Assembly (NCBI RefSeq): GCF_023016805.1 | Contig: NZ_JALKCH010000009.1 | Span: 124,001-188,000 of the forward strand | DNA length: 64,000 bases | Reading direction: 5' to 3' | Source: Ancylobacter crimeensis | GTDB taxonomy: Bacteria; Pseudomonadota; Alphaproteobacteria; Rhizobiales; Xanthobacteraceae | Shown here: positions 8,503-17,145 of the stretch, in pieces | How positions within the stretch are numbered: position 1 is the stretch's first letter | Layout: the number at the start of each line of letters is the position of its first letter | Program-made: the position numbers and the translations under genes | Notes under the pieces: model-generated | Database searches by the model: none | What the model was told of the DNA's origin: nothing | What the model saw: the letters and a program-made list of their open reading frames with translations, nothing else

Positions 8503-9567
8503 ATGACCGACTTTCGTGGCTCCGGCCTCTCCCGTCGCCGTTTTCTTGCCGGCACGGCGGCCGCAACAGCGGCGGCGAGCCTGGGCATGCCCGGCATCGT
8601 GCGCGCAGCCAGCGACACCATGACCGTGCCGAACTCCGGTGGAGCCCTCGAGGAAGCGTACAAGGCGGCCTATTTCGACACCTTCACCGCGAAGACCGGC
8701 ACCAAGATCCTCGGTGCGCCCTATATGGACACCGCGCGCATCAAGGCGATGGTCGATGCCAATGCGGTGGACGTCGATGCCGTGAATATCGACTTCGCCG
8801 AGGCCGCCGTGCTCGCCAAGATGGGACTGCTGGAGCCGATCGACTACGACATCGTCGATCGCAAGGCGCTCGAAGGCTGGGCCGCCAACGAGCACTACAT
8901 CGTCTCCGACGTCGCCGGCACGGTGATGGGCTGGAACACACAGTCCTTCACGCCGGAAACACGCCCGAAAGGCTGGGCCGAATTCTTCAACGAAGCCGCC
9001 AAGCCCGGCCAGCGCAGCCTGTGGAAGCTGGCGCCGCAGACCATGGAGATCGCCGCGCTCGGGGCCGGCATCGCGCCCGATAAGCTCTATCCGCTCGACC
9101 TCGACGCGGTCTTCGCCTCGCTCGACAGGATCAAGCCGCACCTCACATGGTGGACCTCCGGCGCCCAGAGCGCGCAATTGCTCACCTCCGGCGAGGTCGA
9201 TGTCGGCACCTCGTGGAACGGACGCCTGTTCAAGCCCAAGAATGACGGCGCTCCGATCGACTACACATTCGACCAGTGCATCTTCACCTGCGACGCCTTC
9301 ATCGTGCCCAAGGGGGTCAAGAACAAGAAGCGGGCGATGGAGTTCCTCGCCAATCTGGTCGAGGCGAAGAACCAGGCGGTGTTCGCCCAGCACATCCCGT
9401 ATGGTCCGACCAATCCTGAAGCGTTCGCGCTGCTCGACGCCAAGACCAAGGCGCTGCTGCCCAATTCGCCCGAGAACGGGAAGACCGCCGTTCTTCAGAA
9501 TGTCGCCTACTGGGCCGAGCACGGCGACGAACTCTTCGGCCGATTCAACAAGTGGCTGGTCGGATGA
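8503..9567 (+). CDS. ABC transporter substrate-binding protein, spermidine/putrescine (PotD) type, Tat signal
   Basis: This is a 354-residue periplasmic binding protein. The N terminus reads SGLSRRRFLAGTAAATAAAS, a twin-arginine signal with RRR at residues 11-13, ending near GIVRA. The mature part has the family-1-type extracellular binding protein layout, with VPNSGGALEEAYKAAYFD early, GWNTQSFTPE in the middle and a C-terminal FGRFNKWL. ATG 8503 was chosen because the upstream in-frame extension precedes the Tat motif and has no family match. The ATGA overlap with the following permease shows translational coupling. It captures the substrate for the permease pair and ATPase that follow; a polyamine-like or carboxylated amine is plausible given the neighbours. 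Confidence 0.88.
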   Translation: MTDFRGSGLSRRRFLAGTAAATAAASLGMPGIVRAASDTMTVPNSGGALEEAYKAAYFDTFTAKTGTKILGAPYMDTARIKAMVDANAVDVDAVNIDFAEAAVLAKMGLLEPIDYDIVDRKALEGWAANEHYIVSDVAGTVMGWNTQSFTPETRPKGWAEFFNEAAKPGQRSLWKLAPQTMEIAALGAGIAPDKLYPLDLDAVFASLDRIKPHLTWWTSGAQSAQLLTSGEVDVGTSWNGRLFKPKNDGAPIDYTFDQCIFTCDAFIVPKGVKNKKRAMEFLANLVEAKNQAVFAQHIPYGPTNPEAFALLDAKTKALLPNSPENGKTAVLQNVAYWAEHGDELFGRFNKWLVG

Positions 9568-10481
9568 GCAAGGCGAGCATGGCGGGAAAGGTTGCAGGCG
9601 CTTCGGCACCCGCGCCGGGCCTTGCCGCTCCCCGCCAGCGCGCGGCGGCGTGGTCGCCGGCCAAGGGTGGCCTGCTGCTGCTTGCCCTGCCGCTGGCGAT
9701 GCTCGCGCTGTTCTTCCTGCTGCCCCTGCTTGTCGTGCTCGGCCAGAGCTTTACCGCGCCCGCGGGTCCGTTCGACAGCTATGTGCGCCTTGCCGGCGAC
9801 AGCGCGCTGCGCAATGCCCTCACCTACACCTTCCAGACGGCCGCCATCGTCACCCTTGCTGCGCTCGTTCTGAGCTATCCCGTCGCCTTCCTCATCAGCC
9901 GGGCGCAGGGCCGCTGGCTCGTCATCGGCATGGTGTTTGTGCTGGTGCCGTTCTGGACCAGCGCCGTCATCCGCTCCTATGCGTGGCTCGTGCTGCTGCA
10001 GCGGCGAGGCGTGCTGAACGAAATGATGCTGGCACTCGGTCTGATCGACCGTCCGCTTCGACTGACCAATACCGACATCGGCACCCATGTCGCGATGGTG
10101 CAGATCATGCTGCCCTTCATGATCCTGCCGCTGCTCAGCGCGATGCGCGGCATCGACGCGAGCGTGCTGCGCGCCGCCGCCATTCTCGGTGCGAATCCAT
10201 GGCGGCAGTTCCTGCACGTCTATCTGCCACTGTCCATGCCGGGCGTCGGCGCGGGGTGCGTGCTGGTCTTCATCTCGACGCTCGGCTTCTACATCACCCC
10301 GGCGCTGCTCGGCGGATCGAGCCAGATGATCGCGGTCGCTATCGAGCAACAGGTCTCGCGGCTGCTCGACTGGCCCCTCGCCTCGGCGCTCGCCACGCTG
10401 CTGCTGGTGCTCACCTGCCTGCTCTTCATGCTCTATGAGCGGCTGAATCGTCGGCTGGCCGGCGCGGGAGAGGCGCGATGA
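9564..10481 (+). CDS. ABC transporter permease, PotB type
   Basis: This is a 305-residue inner-membrane permease whose ATG overlaps the stop of the binding-protein gene (ATGA). A first membrane helix (LLLLALPLAMLALFFLLPLL) is followed by about five more, and the EAA-type loop that docks on the ATPase reads LRAAAILGANPWRQFLHVYLP (residues ~205-225). It pairs with the next gene to form the channel of the importer. Topology and length match the spermidine/putrescine and iron-type importer family. Confidence 0.9.
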   Translation: MSKASMAGKVAGASAPAPGLAAPRQRAAAWSPAKGGLLLLALPLAMLALFFLLPLLVVLGQSFTAPAGPFDSYVRLAGDSALRNALTYTFQTAAIVTLAALVLSYPVAFLISRAQGRWLVIGMVFVLVPFWTSAVIRSYAWLVLLQRRGVLNEMMLALGLIDRPLRLTNTDIGTHVAMVQIMLPFMILPLLSAMRGIDASVLRAAAILGANPWRQFLHVYLPLSMPGVGAGCVLVFISTLGFYITPALLGGSSQMIAVAIEQQVSRLLDWPLASALATLLLVLTCLLFMLYERLNRRLAGAGEAR

Positions 10482-11308
10482 GCCGGGTCGCCAGCACGCC
10501 GCTCTGGCGGATCCTGTCGGCGGGCATCGTCGCTTTCGCCGTGCTGGTGCTCATCTATCTGGTTCTGCCGACGCTGGTGATCGTGCCGCTGTCTTTTTCC
10601 AGCGACACCTTCTTGCGCTTCCCGCCCTCCGGCTTCTCGCTGCGCTGGTATGAAAGCTTCGCCGACAGCACCGACTACCAGCTCGCCATTCTCAACAGCC
10701 TGAAGATCGGCGTGCCCGCAGCGCTGCTCGCGACCGTGCTCGGTGTCATGGCGGCGCTCGCCGTGGTGCGTGGAAGCATGCCGTTCCGCCGGACGCTGGC
10801 CGCGCTGATGATCGCGCCGCTGGTGCTGCCGCAGATCGTTCTCGCCATCGGCCTGTTCCCGCTGCTGGCGAAGGTCGGGCTGGTCGGCAGCTATCCCGGC
10901 ATCGTGGCGGCCCATGCCGTGGTCACGATCCCGCTGGTCTTCATCACCGTCTCCGCGGCCCTGCGCAGTTATGCCCCCACCTTCGAGCTCGCAGCGATGA
11001 CGCTCGGCGCCAATCCATGGCGCACCTTCCGCCATGTGACGCTTCCCATGATCCGTCCCGGCGTGATCGTCGGCTTCATCTTCGCGCTGACCTTCTCCTT
11101 CGACGAACTGATCCTCGCCATGTTCCTCACCAGCCCCACCACGCGCACGGTGCCGCGGCTGCTGTGGGAGCAGCTCAATTTCCAGATGACCCCGATCATC
11201 GCCGCCGCGACCGTGGTCATCCTCACCGTGACCATCGGCCTGCTGTGCCTTGCCGTGCTCGCAGGGGCCAGTGCCCGGCGACGCATGGCCGGCACCGCGA
11301 GGGAGTGA
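10478..11308 (+). CDS. ABC transporter permease, PotC type
   Basis: This is a 276-residue second permease, joined to the first by another ATGA overlap. It has six predicted helices, beginning with IVAFAVLVLIYLVLPTLVIV, and the EAA loop LAAMTLGANPWRTFRHVTLP (residues ~170-190). Its partner permease and ATPase flank it, so it completes the heterodimeric channel. Confidence 0.9.
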   Translation: MSRVASTPLWRILSAGIVAFAVLVLIYLVLPTLVIVPLSFSSDTFLRFPPSGFSLRWYESFADSTDYQLAILNSLKIGVPAALLATVLGVMAALAVVRGSMPFRRTLAALMIAPLVLPQIVLAIGLFPLLAKVGLVGSYPGIVAAHAVVTIPLVFITVSAALRSYAPTFELAAMTLGANPWRTFRHVTLPMIRPGVIVGFIFALTFSFDELILAMFLTSPTTRTVPRLLWEQLNFQMTPIIAAATVVILTVTIGLLCLAVLAGASARRRMAGTARE

Positions 11309-11312
11309 CCGG

Positions 11313-12449
11313 ATGAACGCGCTTTCCGCTTCCCATCCCCACGGTGCCGCAATGGATCGGCCGTCCTCGCGCGGCGCCCGGGTCGAGTTCGACCGGGTGA
11401 GCAAGGATTACGGCGAGCTCACCGTGCTGCACGAGACCTCGCTCAAGATCGCACCGGGCGAACTCTTCGCCCTGATCGGGCCATCGGGCTCGGGCAAGTC
11501 GACGCTGCTCGGCATTCTCGCCGGTTTCGTCCCGCCGACCTACGGCGCGGTGCGGATCGACGGCACCAACATCGTCGCGGTGCCGCCCTATCGCCGGAAT
11601 ATCGGCATGGTATTCCAGAACTACGCGCTGTTCCCTCACATAAGCGTGGCCGAGAACATCGGCTTCCCTCTCAAGATGCGCGGCTGCGGCAAAGCCGAGA
11701 TCGGCGAACGGGTGAAGAAAGCGCTCGCCATGGTGCGCCTCGAGGCGCTGGGGGAACGTCGGCCGGCGCAACTCTCCGGCGGCCAGCAGCAGCGCGTCGC
11801 TCTCGCCCGCGCCGCCGTCTACGATCCCGGGCTGTTGCTGATGGACGAGCCGCTCGGCGCGCTCGACAAGAACCTGCGCGAGGAGATGCAGGACGAGATC
11901 AAGCGTTTCCAGCGCGCTTTCGGCGCCACCGTCCTCTATGTGACCCACGACCAGCAGGAGGCCGCCTTCCTGGCCGACCGGCTCGCCGTGATGCGCGGCG
12001 GCATGCTGGAGCAGATCGGCACGCCGCGTCAGCTCTACGAGATGCCCTGCACCCACTTCGTCGCGAGCTTCCTCGGCGAGGCGAGCCTGCTTCCCGTCGC
12101 CGAACTTCTTGGGCGCGACGGCCAGGAGGTCAGGGTGCGCACCGCCGGGGGGCTGATTTTGAGGGCACTGGCGCCAAGCCGGGTGAGCGAGCGCCGCGCG
12201 GTGTGCCTGCGCCCCGAGAACATTCTTGTCGGCGCCGAGGCGCGGGGTCGCGACAACCATTTCCTGGGTGTCGTGGAGGAGGCGGTGTTCACGACCGGAA
12301 CGCTGCGCTACCGCATCCGTCTCCCCGGAACCGATGGCGTTCTGACGGTACGCGTTCCTTCCCGACCCGGCATCGAACTGCTCGCGCCGGGCGCCAGTGT
12401 CGATATCGGCTGGGATGCCAGCATGGCCGTGACCATCTCCGAAGACTGA
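11313..12449 (+). CDS. ABC transporter ATP-binding protein, PotA type
   Basis: This is a 378-residue ATPase that powers the importer encoded just upstream. Walker A GPSGSGKST, the Q-loop region GMVFQNYALFPH, signature LSGGQQQRVALARA, Walker B LLLMDEPLGALD and switch histidine THDQQEA are intact. The C-terminal ~100 residues are a TOBE domain (VCLRPENILVGAEA). The start is ATG 11313, four bases after the permease stop; ATG 11352 is an alternative. It completes an SBP-permease-permease-ATPase operon that leads into the transaminase gene at 12546. Confidence 0.92.
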   Translation: MNALSASHPHGAAMDRPSSRGARVEFDRVSKDYGELTVLHETSLKIAPGELFALIGPSGSGKSTLLGILAGFVPPTYGAVRIDGTNIVAVPPYRRNIGMVFQNYALFPHISVAENIGFPLKMRGCGKAEIGERVKKALAMVRLEALGERRPAQLSGGQQQRVALARAAVYDPGLLLMDEPLGALDKNLREEMQDEIKRFQRAFGATVLYVTHDQQEAAFLADRLAVMRGGMLEQIGTPRQLYEMPCTHFVASFLGEASLLPVAELLGRDGQEVRVRTAGGLILRALAPSRVSERRAVCLRPENILVGAEARGRDNHFLGVVEEAVFTTGTLRYRIRLPGTDGVLTVRVPSRPGIELLAPGASVDIGWDASMAVTISED

Positions 12450-12545
12450 GTAAGATGCCGTGCGCAAGCGCGGCGTAACCGCCACCGTCCATCGTTTTCA
12501 CCGCCTCGGCCCAGCCGAGACAGGCATACCCATCAGGAGCCCGTC

Positions 12546-13517
12546 GTGAGCAGCATGGAAGCCGTCTTTGCCGGCTATGAGGACCGTCTCGCCGCATTGA
12601 AGGCGAGCAGCAACGCTTTTGCCGAGGGCATTGCCTGGGTCGCGGGGGAGATGGTGCCGCTCCACGAGGCCCGCATTCCATTGATGGATCAGGGCTTCCT
12701 GCGTTCCGATCTCACCTATGATGTGCCCGCGATCTGGAACGGGCGGTTCTTCCGGCTGGATGACCATCTCGACCGCTTCGAACGAAGCTGCGCGAAGCTG
12801 CGCCTGCGCTGCCCGCTCGATCGCACCAGCCTGCATGCCACGCTGGTGGAGATGGCGGCGAAGAGCGGCATCCGGGATGCCTTCGTGTTCATAACCCTCA
12901 CGCGCGGCCTGAAGCAGGTGCGCGGTAATCGGCCGGAAGAGCTGACGAACAATCTGTACATGTTCATCTCGCCCTATGTCTGGGTGGTGCCGCCGCACAT
13001 GCAGCGCACCGGCGTGCCGGCCATCATCACCCGCACCGTCCGGCGCACGCCGCCGGGCGCCTTCGATCCCACGGTGAAGAACCTGCAATGGGGTGATTTC
13101 ACCCGCGGCCTCATGGAGGCGCTGGATCGCGATGCCATCTACCCGATCCTGACCGATGGCGACGGAAACATCACCGAAGGCGCCGGCTACAATGTCGTGC
13201 TGGTGAAGGATGGCGTTCTCTACACGCCGGAGCGCGGCGTGCTGGAAGGCGTCACCCGCAGGACGGTTATGGAGATCGCCGCCACCCGCGGGATCGAAAC
13301 CCGGCTTGAGCATGTGCCGGTAGACCTCGCCTATCGCTGCGACGAGATCTTCTTCTGCACCACCGCCGCCGGTATCATGCCGGTCACGGCGCTCGATGGC
13401 AAACAGGTCGGCGGCGGGCAGGTCGGCCCCATCACCCGGCAGATCTGGGAGGACTATTGGGACCTGCACGAGGATCCGGAGTTGAGTTTCGCGGTCAGCT
13501 ATCCGGGCCTGTCGTAG
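12546..13517 (+). CDS. Fold-type IV PLP transaminase resembling (R)-selective amine transaminases
   Basis: This is a 323-residue class IV aminotransferase. The Schiff-base lysine is at about K178 in [13 protein letters not shown]. Segments [59 protein letters not shown] and [19 protein letters not shown] closely recall the (R)-amine transaminases of the ATA-117/Aspergillus terreus group rather than IlvE or D-alanine transaminase. The GTG start at 12546 is preceded by AGGAG; ATG 12555 is an alternative. The gene follows the importer operon by 96 bases and overlaps the convergent gntR gene by 23 bases. The inferred role is deamination of an imported amine. Substrate range and stereopreference need assay; a branched-chain or D-amino acid function is not excluded. 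Confidence 0.82.
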   Translation: MSSMEAVFAGYEDRLAALKASSNAFAEGIAWVAGEMVPLHEARIPLMDQGFLRSDLTYDVPAIWNGRFFRLDDHLDRFERSCAKLRLRCPLDRTSLHATLVEMAAKSGIRDAFVFITLTRGLKQVRGNRPEELTNNLYMFISPYVWVVPPHMQRTGVPAIITRTVRRTPPGAFDPTVKNLQWGDFTRGLMEALDRDAIYPILTDGDGNITEGAGYNVVLVKDGVLYTPERGVLEGVTRRTVMEIAATRGIETRLEHVPVDLAYRCDEIFFCTTAAGIMPVTALDGKQVGGGQVGPITRQIWEDYWDLHEDPELSFAVSYPGLS

Positions 13518-14133
13518 CGGCGAGGATCTCTCGGGTCACGCGCCAGCCATTCATGTGATGGCTGCGCAAAATCTCACGCAGCACCGCCCCTTCGCGATGC
13601 TGCAGGGCGTCAAGCATCTGTTCGTGCTCGACAATGGCCCTCTTCCAGCGTTCAGCCAATCGATTGCCGGCAAAGCGGTAGCGACGGATCCGAGCGGACT
13701 CGGTACGGTAGACGCGCGACAGCGCCTCATTGTGCGCGCAGTCGACAATGAGCTGATGAATCTCCTGATTGAGATGGAAATATCCCATCAGGTCCCCGGC
13801 CTGCTGATGCGCAACCATGCCCCGATGCCGCTCCTCGATAGCCGCGAACTCTGCTTCGGTGCCGCGTAGACAGGCGAGCTCTGCAGCGACGCTCTCCAGC
13901 CCGACCAGAACCTCGATCGCCGCCTCGACCTCCGCCAGCGAGAGCATGACGACCTCGGCTCCCCGATTGGGGACGATGCGCACCAGGCCCTCTGCCTCCA
14001 GAATCTTCAGCGCTTCGCGCAACGGCGTACGGGTGACGTTGAGTTTCTCGGTCACCATGCGCTCGGAGATGCGCGCGCCCGCGGCGAGGTCGCCGGCAAT
14101 GATCATGTCGCGCAGCCGCTCGACCACGAACAT
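13495..14133 (-). CDS. GntR family regulator, FCD subfamily
   Basis: The winged helix reads [49 protein letters not shown], followed by an all-helical FCD ligand domain with metal-binding-type histidines ([12 protein letters not shown], and HHMN near the end). The start chosen is ATG 14133. A longer frame starts at 14214, but that codon falls inside the palindrome TTGCATGCAA, which looks like an operator. The 3' end overlaps the convergent transaminase gene by 23 bases. Three related palindromic elements lie between this gene and the dehydrogenase gene at 14746, so it probably controls itself and perhaps one or both neighbouring modules. Confidence 0.87.
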   Translation of the reverse strand: MFVVERLRDMIIAGDLAAGARISERMVTEKLNVTRTPLREALKILEAEGLVRIVPNRGAEVVMLSLAEVEAAIEVLVGLESVAAELACLRGTEAEFAAIEERHRGMVAHQQAGDLMGYFHLNQEIHQLIVDCAHNEALSRVYRTESARIRRYRFAGNRLAERWKRAIVEHEQMLDALQHREGAVLREILRSHHMNGWRVTREILAATTGPDS

Positions 14134-14745
14134 AGCGCGCCGGCCCCGGACGCCGACACCTCCTTCGGAGGCTCCACATGTAACATCAACCGGAGCGGGA
14201 TCATAAAATTGCATGCAACAATAATCTCACATCGGCCAATCTCGGTCTAGCCCATTGACGAACGCGGAAGATTACATGCAATATGGGAAGATCATAAAGA
14301 ACGCTGTTTCATCCCCGGCAGCGACGCCCAGGGATAACGTCCATCACAAGAGCCCGTCATGATCAGCTCATGGAGCGTTTGGGATCCTGAAATCCGGAAC
14401 CCGTTGCGATGGACGCATCTATCCACAATGAGAATAATACTAATAAATCATAGACACTTACATCCCATCCACGCCAACCGCTGATATGGTGATTTCCGAC
14501 GCCCACCCATAAGTCCGCAGCGCGATACTCGACATTCAAACCTGGTAAATCGCTGCAAAGCACCTTGCTGGATCGGAGATGCAACGAAGTGGGAAAAACC
14601 CTATTGCCGGCAATTCCGTGTCGGCTTCTTACTCCGCGATAAATTGCATTCAATTACTCGCGATTTCTGACCAGCACATGGCAATGTCTGCCATCTCTTT
14701 TCACCACCCCATCCATCGCCCCTCGGGGGTGATCGGGAGCGCCGC
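14134..14745. other. 612-bp AT-richer intergenic region with three palindrome-like repeats
   Basis: No gene is supported. A 96-codon frame on the minus strand (14363-14653) has no family motif and no ribosome binding site. Base composition is clearly more AT-rich than the genes around it. Three copies of an ATTGCATGCAAT-like element occur: TTGCATGCAA at 14209-14218, ATTACATGCAATAT at 14271-14284 and AAATTGCATTCAATTAC at 14642-14658. GGGAG at 14729-14742 serves the ATG at 14746. Confidence 0.5.
14209..14218. promoter_or_regulatory. Palindrome TTGCATGCAA, candidate GntR operator
   Basis: This is a perfect 10-bp palindrome just upstream of the chosen gntR start, with degenerate copies at 14271 and 14642. 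Position and symmetry fit autoregulation by a dimeric GntR protein. Confidence 0.45.
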
Positions 14746-16167
14746 ATGAACCTCCATCGCTATTTTGCTGCCGATCGCCCCCCGGTCGAAACCTGCATCG
14801 TCGGAACAGGCGGCTTCGGGCGCAGCTTCCTCGCGCAAGGGCTTCGCGTGCCGAAAATGCGTGCGCGTGTCGCCGTGGATCGTGACGCGGAGATCGCGGC
14901 GGCAGCGTTCCGCGCGGTCGGGGTGGAGCCACGCCGCATCCGCATCTGCACCAGCGCAGTCGAGGCGCGGGCCGCGTTCGCTGCCGGCGACTTCATTGCC
15001 GCCGCCGATCTTTCTCTCGTTCTCGACCTTCCGGTCGAGGTCGTGGTCGAGGCTACCGGCCATCCGGAAGCTGGCGCCCGCCATGCCAGGCTCGCCATCG
15101 AAGCCGACCGTCATGTCGCGCTCGTCTCGAAGGAGGTGGACAGCGTGGTCGGGCCTGGCCTCGCCCGGCTTGCCGCCGAACGCGGTCGGGTCGTGACGCC
15201 CGTCGACGGCGATCAGCCGAGCCTGCTCATCGGCCTTATCAGCTGGGCCGAGACACTCGGGCTGGAGATCGTCGCGGCGGGAAAGGCGAGCGAGTATGAT
15301 TTCGTGTTCGACGCGCAGACGGGAGCGCTGAGCAGCAATGGCCGCACCATCCCGGCGCCCGACTTCGCGTCGTGCTGGGCGCTCGGCGATCGCCCGGCGG
15401 CGGAGATCGTGCGAGCCCGCGCGGCGGCGGCTGCGGCCCTACCGCAGCGAGCCGTGCCGGATCTGTGCGAGTTGCTGGTCGTCGGCAACGCCACCGGTTT
15501 TCACCCCGACCAGCCGGATCTGCATGCTCCGATCGCCCGTATTCCGGAAGTACCCAGCCTGCTGGCGGAGCGCTCGCAAGGCGGCCTGATCGAGGGCACG
15601 CGACGCCTCGACGTGTTCCACTGCCTGCGTGCGCCCGACGAGGCGAGCTTTGCCGGCGGCGTCTTCGTGCTGGTGCGCTGCACCGACGGGGAGAGCTGGG
15701 ACATGCTTTCCGAGAAAGGCCATCCGATCAGCCGCGACGGCTCAACCGCCATGGTCTACCTGCCGCGCCACCTGCTCGGCATCGAGGCCGCGACCAGCGT
15801 GTTGGAGGCCGCGCTGCTCGGCGCCTCCAGTGGGGGGATTGCTCCGTGCCCGCATCTTGATCTCATCGCAAGGGCAACCGACGATCTCAGGGCCGGCAGC
15901 ATGCTTGCCATGGGCGGGCACCACCACACGATCGAAGGCACGCAGGCCGAACTGCTCCCCGGCGCACCGCTCAGTGCACAGACGCCGGCCCCGTTCTACC
16001 TCGCCGCCAATTGCCGGCTCGCCCGCGACGTGGCACGCGGGCAGGCCATCACGTTCGGCGATATCGAGATCGCAGCCGGCTCCGAGCTGCTCTCGTTGCG
16101 CGTCCAGCAGGACGCCGCGTTCTTCGGAGCGAAGGCGGATGCTTCCCGTGTGGCGGAGGTCCTGTGA
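14746..16167 (+). CDS. Predicted homoserine dehydrogenase-like oxidoreductase with C-terminal SAF domain (COG4091 type)
   Basis: This is a 473-residue protein. An N-terminal Rossmann motif CIVGTGGFGRSF (glycines 20-25) is followed by VEVVVEATGHPEAGARHARL and VALVSKEVDSVVGPGLARLA, the pattern of homoserine dehydrogenase-like NAD(P) domains, and by VTPVDGDQPSLLIGLISWAE. The last ~80 residues, with ANCRLARDVARGQAITFGDI, look like a SAF domain. No ACT domain or threonine-pathway neighbours are present. Family members occur in sugar-acid and branched-chain acid-sugar catabolic loci; the reaction is not known to me. It has its own promoter region and lies next to a GntR gene and the TctCBA operon, so I group it with the acid-sugar module. 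Confidence 0.75.
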   Translation: MNLHRYFAADRPPVETCIVGTGGFGRSFLAQGLRVPKMRARVAVDRDAEIAAAAFRAVGVEPRRIRICTSAVEARAAFAAGDFIAAADLSLVLDLPVEVVVEATGHPEAGARHARLAIEADRHVALVSKEVDSVVGPGLARLAAERGRVVTPVDGDQPSLLIGLISWAETLGLEIVAAGKASEYDFVFDAQTGALSSNGRTIPAPDFASCWALGDRPAAEIVRARAAAAAALPQRAVPDLCELLVVGNATGFHPDQPDLHAPIARIPEVPSLLAERSQGGLIEGTRRLDVFHCLRAPDEASFAGGVFVLVRCTDGESWDMLSEKGHPISRDGSTAMVYLPRHLLGIEAATSVLEAALLGASSGGIAPCPHLDLIARATDDLRAGSMLAMGGHHHTIEGTQAELLPGAPLSAQTPAPFYLAANCRLARDVARGQAITFGDIEIAAGSELLSLRVQQDAAFFGAKADASRVAEVL

Positions 16168-16205
16168 TGGCCCAGCCGCACGCCGCCGGGACGGATGCCG
16201 GGCGC

Positions 16206-16919
16206 TTAGGCCTCCAGCACCTGCAGGGTGGTTTCGTGCACCCGGGTGATGTGCCGCTCCATCGCGGCAGCGGCCGCATCCGGATCACGCGCGTCGAACG
16301 CGCTCACGATGAGGCGATGGTCCTCCACGCTGCGCCCCACCGCGCCCGGCTCCAGCAGGGCCTGACGACGGCAGGTGAGGGCGAAGCCATAGGCCTCGTC
16401 GAGGAAATGCGCCAGCAACAAGTTGCGGCCGGCGCGAAAGATGAGCTGATGGAATTCGGCATCCGAAATCAGGAAGCGGATGGGATCCTCGGTCATCTCC
16501 GCCTGCGCTTCGACGAGCCTGTGCAGGCGGTACCGCGTATCGGCGTCGATATGTTGCGTCGCCGACCGCACGACAAAAACCTCGATCAGCAAGCGTGCGC
16601 GGTAGACATCCTCCGCACCGTAGCGGGAGAGTTCGGCGGCGTCAGGCAATGTGGAACGGCCGAAACCTTCCGTGCCGATGATGCGGGTGCGCGCGCCCTG
16701 CGAAATTTCCACCATGCCGATGGCCGCGAGCATCTGCACCGCGCCGCGCACGGTCTCGCGGCTGACGTCGAGCATCTGGGCAATCTCCCGTTCGCTCGGC
16801 AATTCGTCGCCGATCTTGAGCAGCCCTGACTGGATCATCCCGGCAAGGCGCTCGGCGATCTGCTCGCGCATGGTGCGCTTGGACAGATGCTGTTTGAGAT
16901 CCGGCAAGTTCTGAAGCAT
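16206..16919 (-). CDS. GntR family regulator, FadR/FCD subfamily
   Basis: The winged helix TMREQIAERLAGMIQSGLLKIGDELPSEREIAQMLDVSRETVRGAV is followed by an FCD domain (RARLLIEVFVVRSATQHI ... FLISDAEFHQLIFRAGRN ... SVEDHRLIVSAF). I chose ATG 16919 (MLQNLPDLKQ), which gives the normal short leader; ATG 17009 would add 30 residues of no clear similarity. It is divergent from the TctCBA transporter operon, and an inverted repeat overlaps that operon's -35 hexamer, so repression of the operon is the simplest model. Confidence 0.87.
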   Translation of the reverse strand: MLQNLPDLKQHLSKRTMREQIAERLAGMIQSGLLKIGDELPSEREIAQMLDVSRETVRGAVQMLAAIGMVEISQGARTRIIGTEGFGRSTLPDAAELSRYGAEDVYRARLLIEVFVVRSATQHIDADTRYRLHRLVEAQAEMTEDPIRFLISDAEFHQLIFRAGRNLLLAHFLDEAYGFALTCRRQALLEPGAVGRSVEDHRLIVSAFDARDPDAAAAAMERHITRVHETTLQVLEA

Positions 16920-17030
16920 CCGGCGCGTCCCGATCTGTTCGACGATGCGCCGCCCCTGACGGCCGACCGCCTGCGATACCGACCATCTAGCACATGGTCG
17001 CGATGTCATCAGCCTAAGCCATTCATAACC

Positions 17031-17089
17031 TCTGGTCTACTGGACTGGTGACCGATCCAGTTGACAAGTTGGACGACCCCCGCCACAGT
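17031..17089 (+). promoter_or_regulatory. Promoter and candidate GntR operator of the TctCBA operon
   Basis: ACTGGA at 17039-17044 and TCCAGT at 17056-17061 form an inverted repeat around CTGGTGACCGA. A consensus -35 hexamer TTGACA starts at 17061, with a weak -10 (CACAGT, 17084-17089) 17 bases later. A repressor on the inverted repeat would block polymerase. Confidence 0.5.
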
Positions 17090-17145
17090 GCCTCACATGA
17101 CGGCGCAAAGACCGTTGCCTGAGGAAACCATCCAAGGAGATTGCC

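Noticed and set aside
14363-14653. 96-codon minus-strand frame in the AT-rich gap
   Set aside because: No Shine-Dalgarno sequence and no recognisable domain; it overlaps a putative operator copy at 14642.
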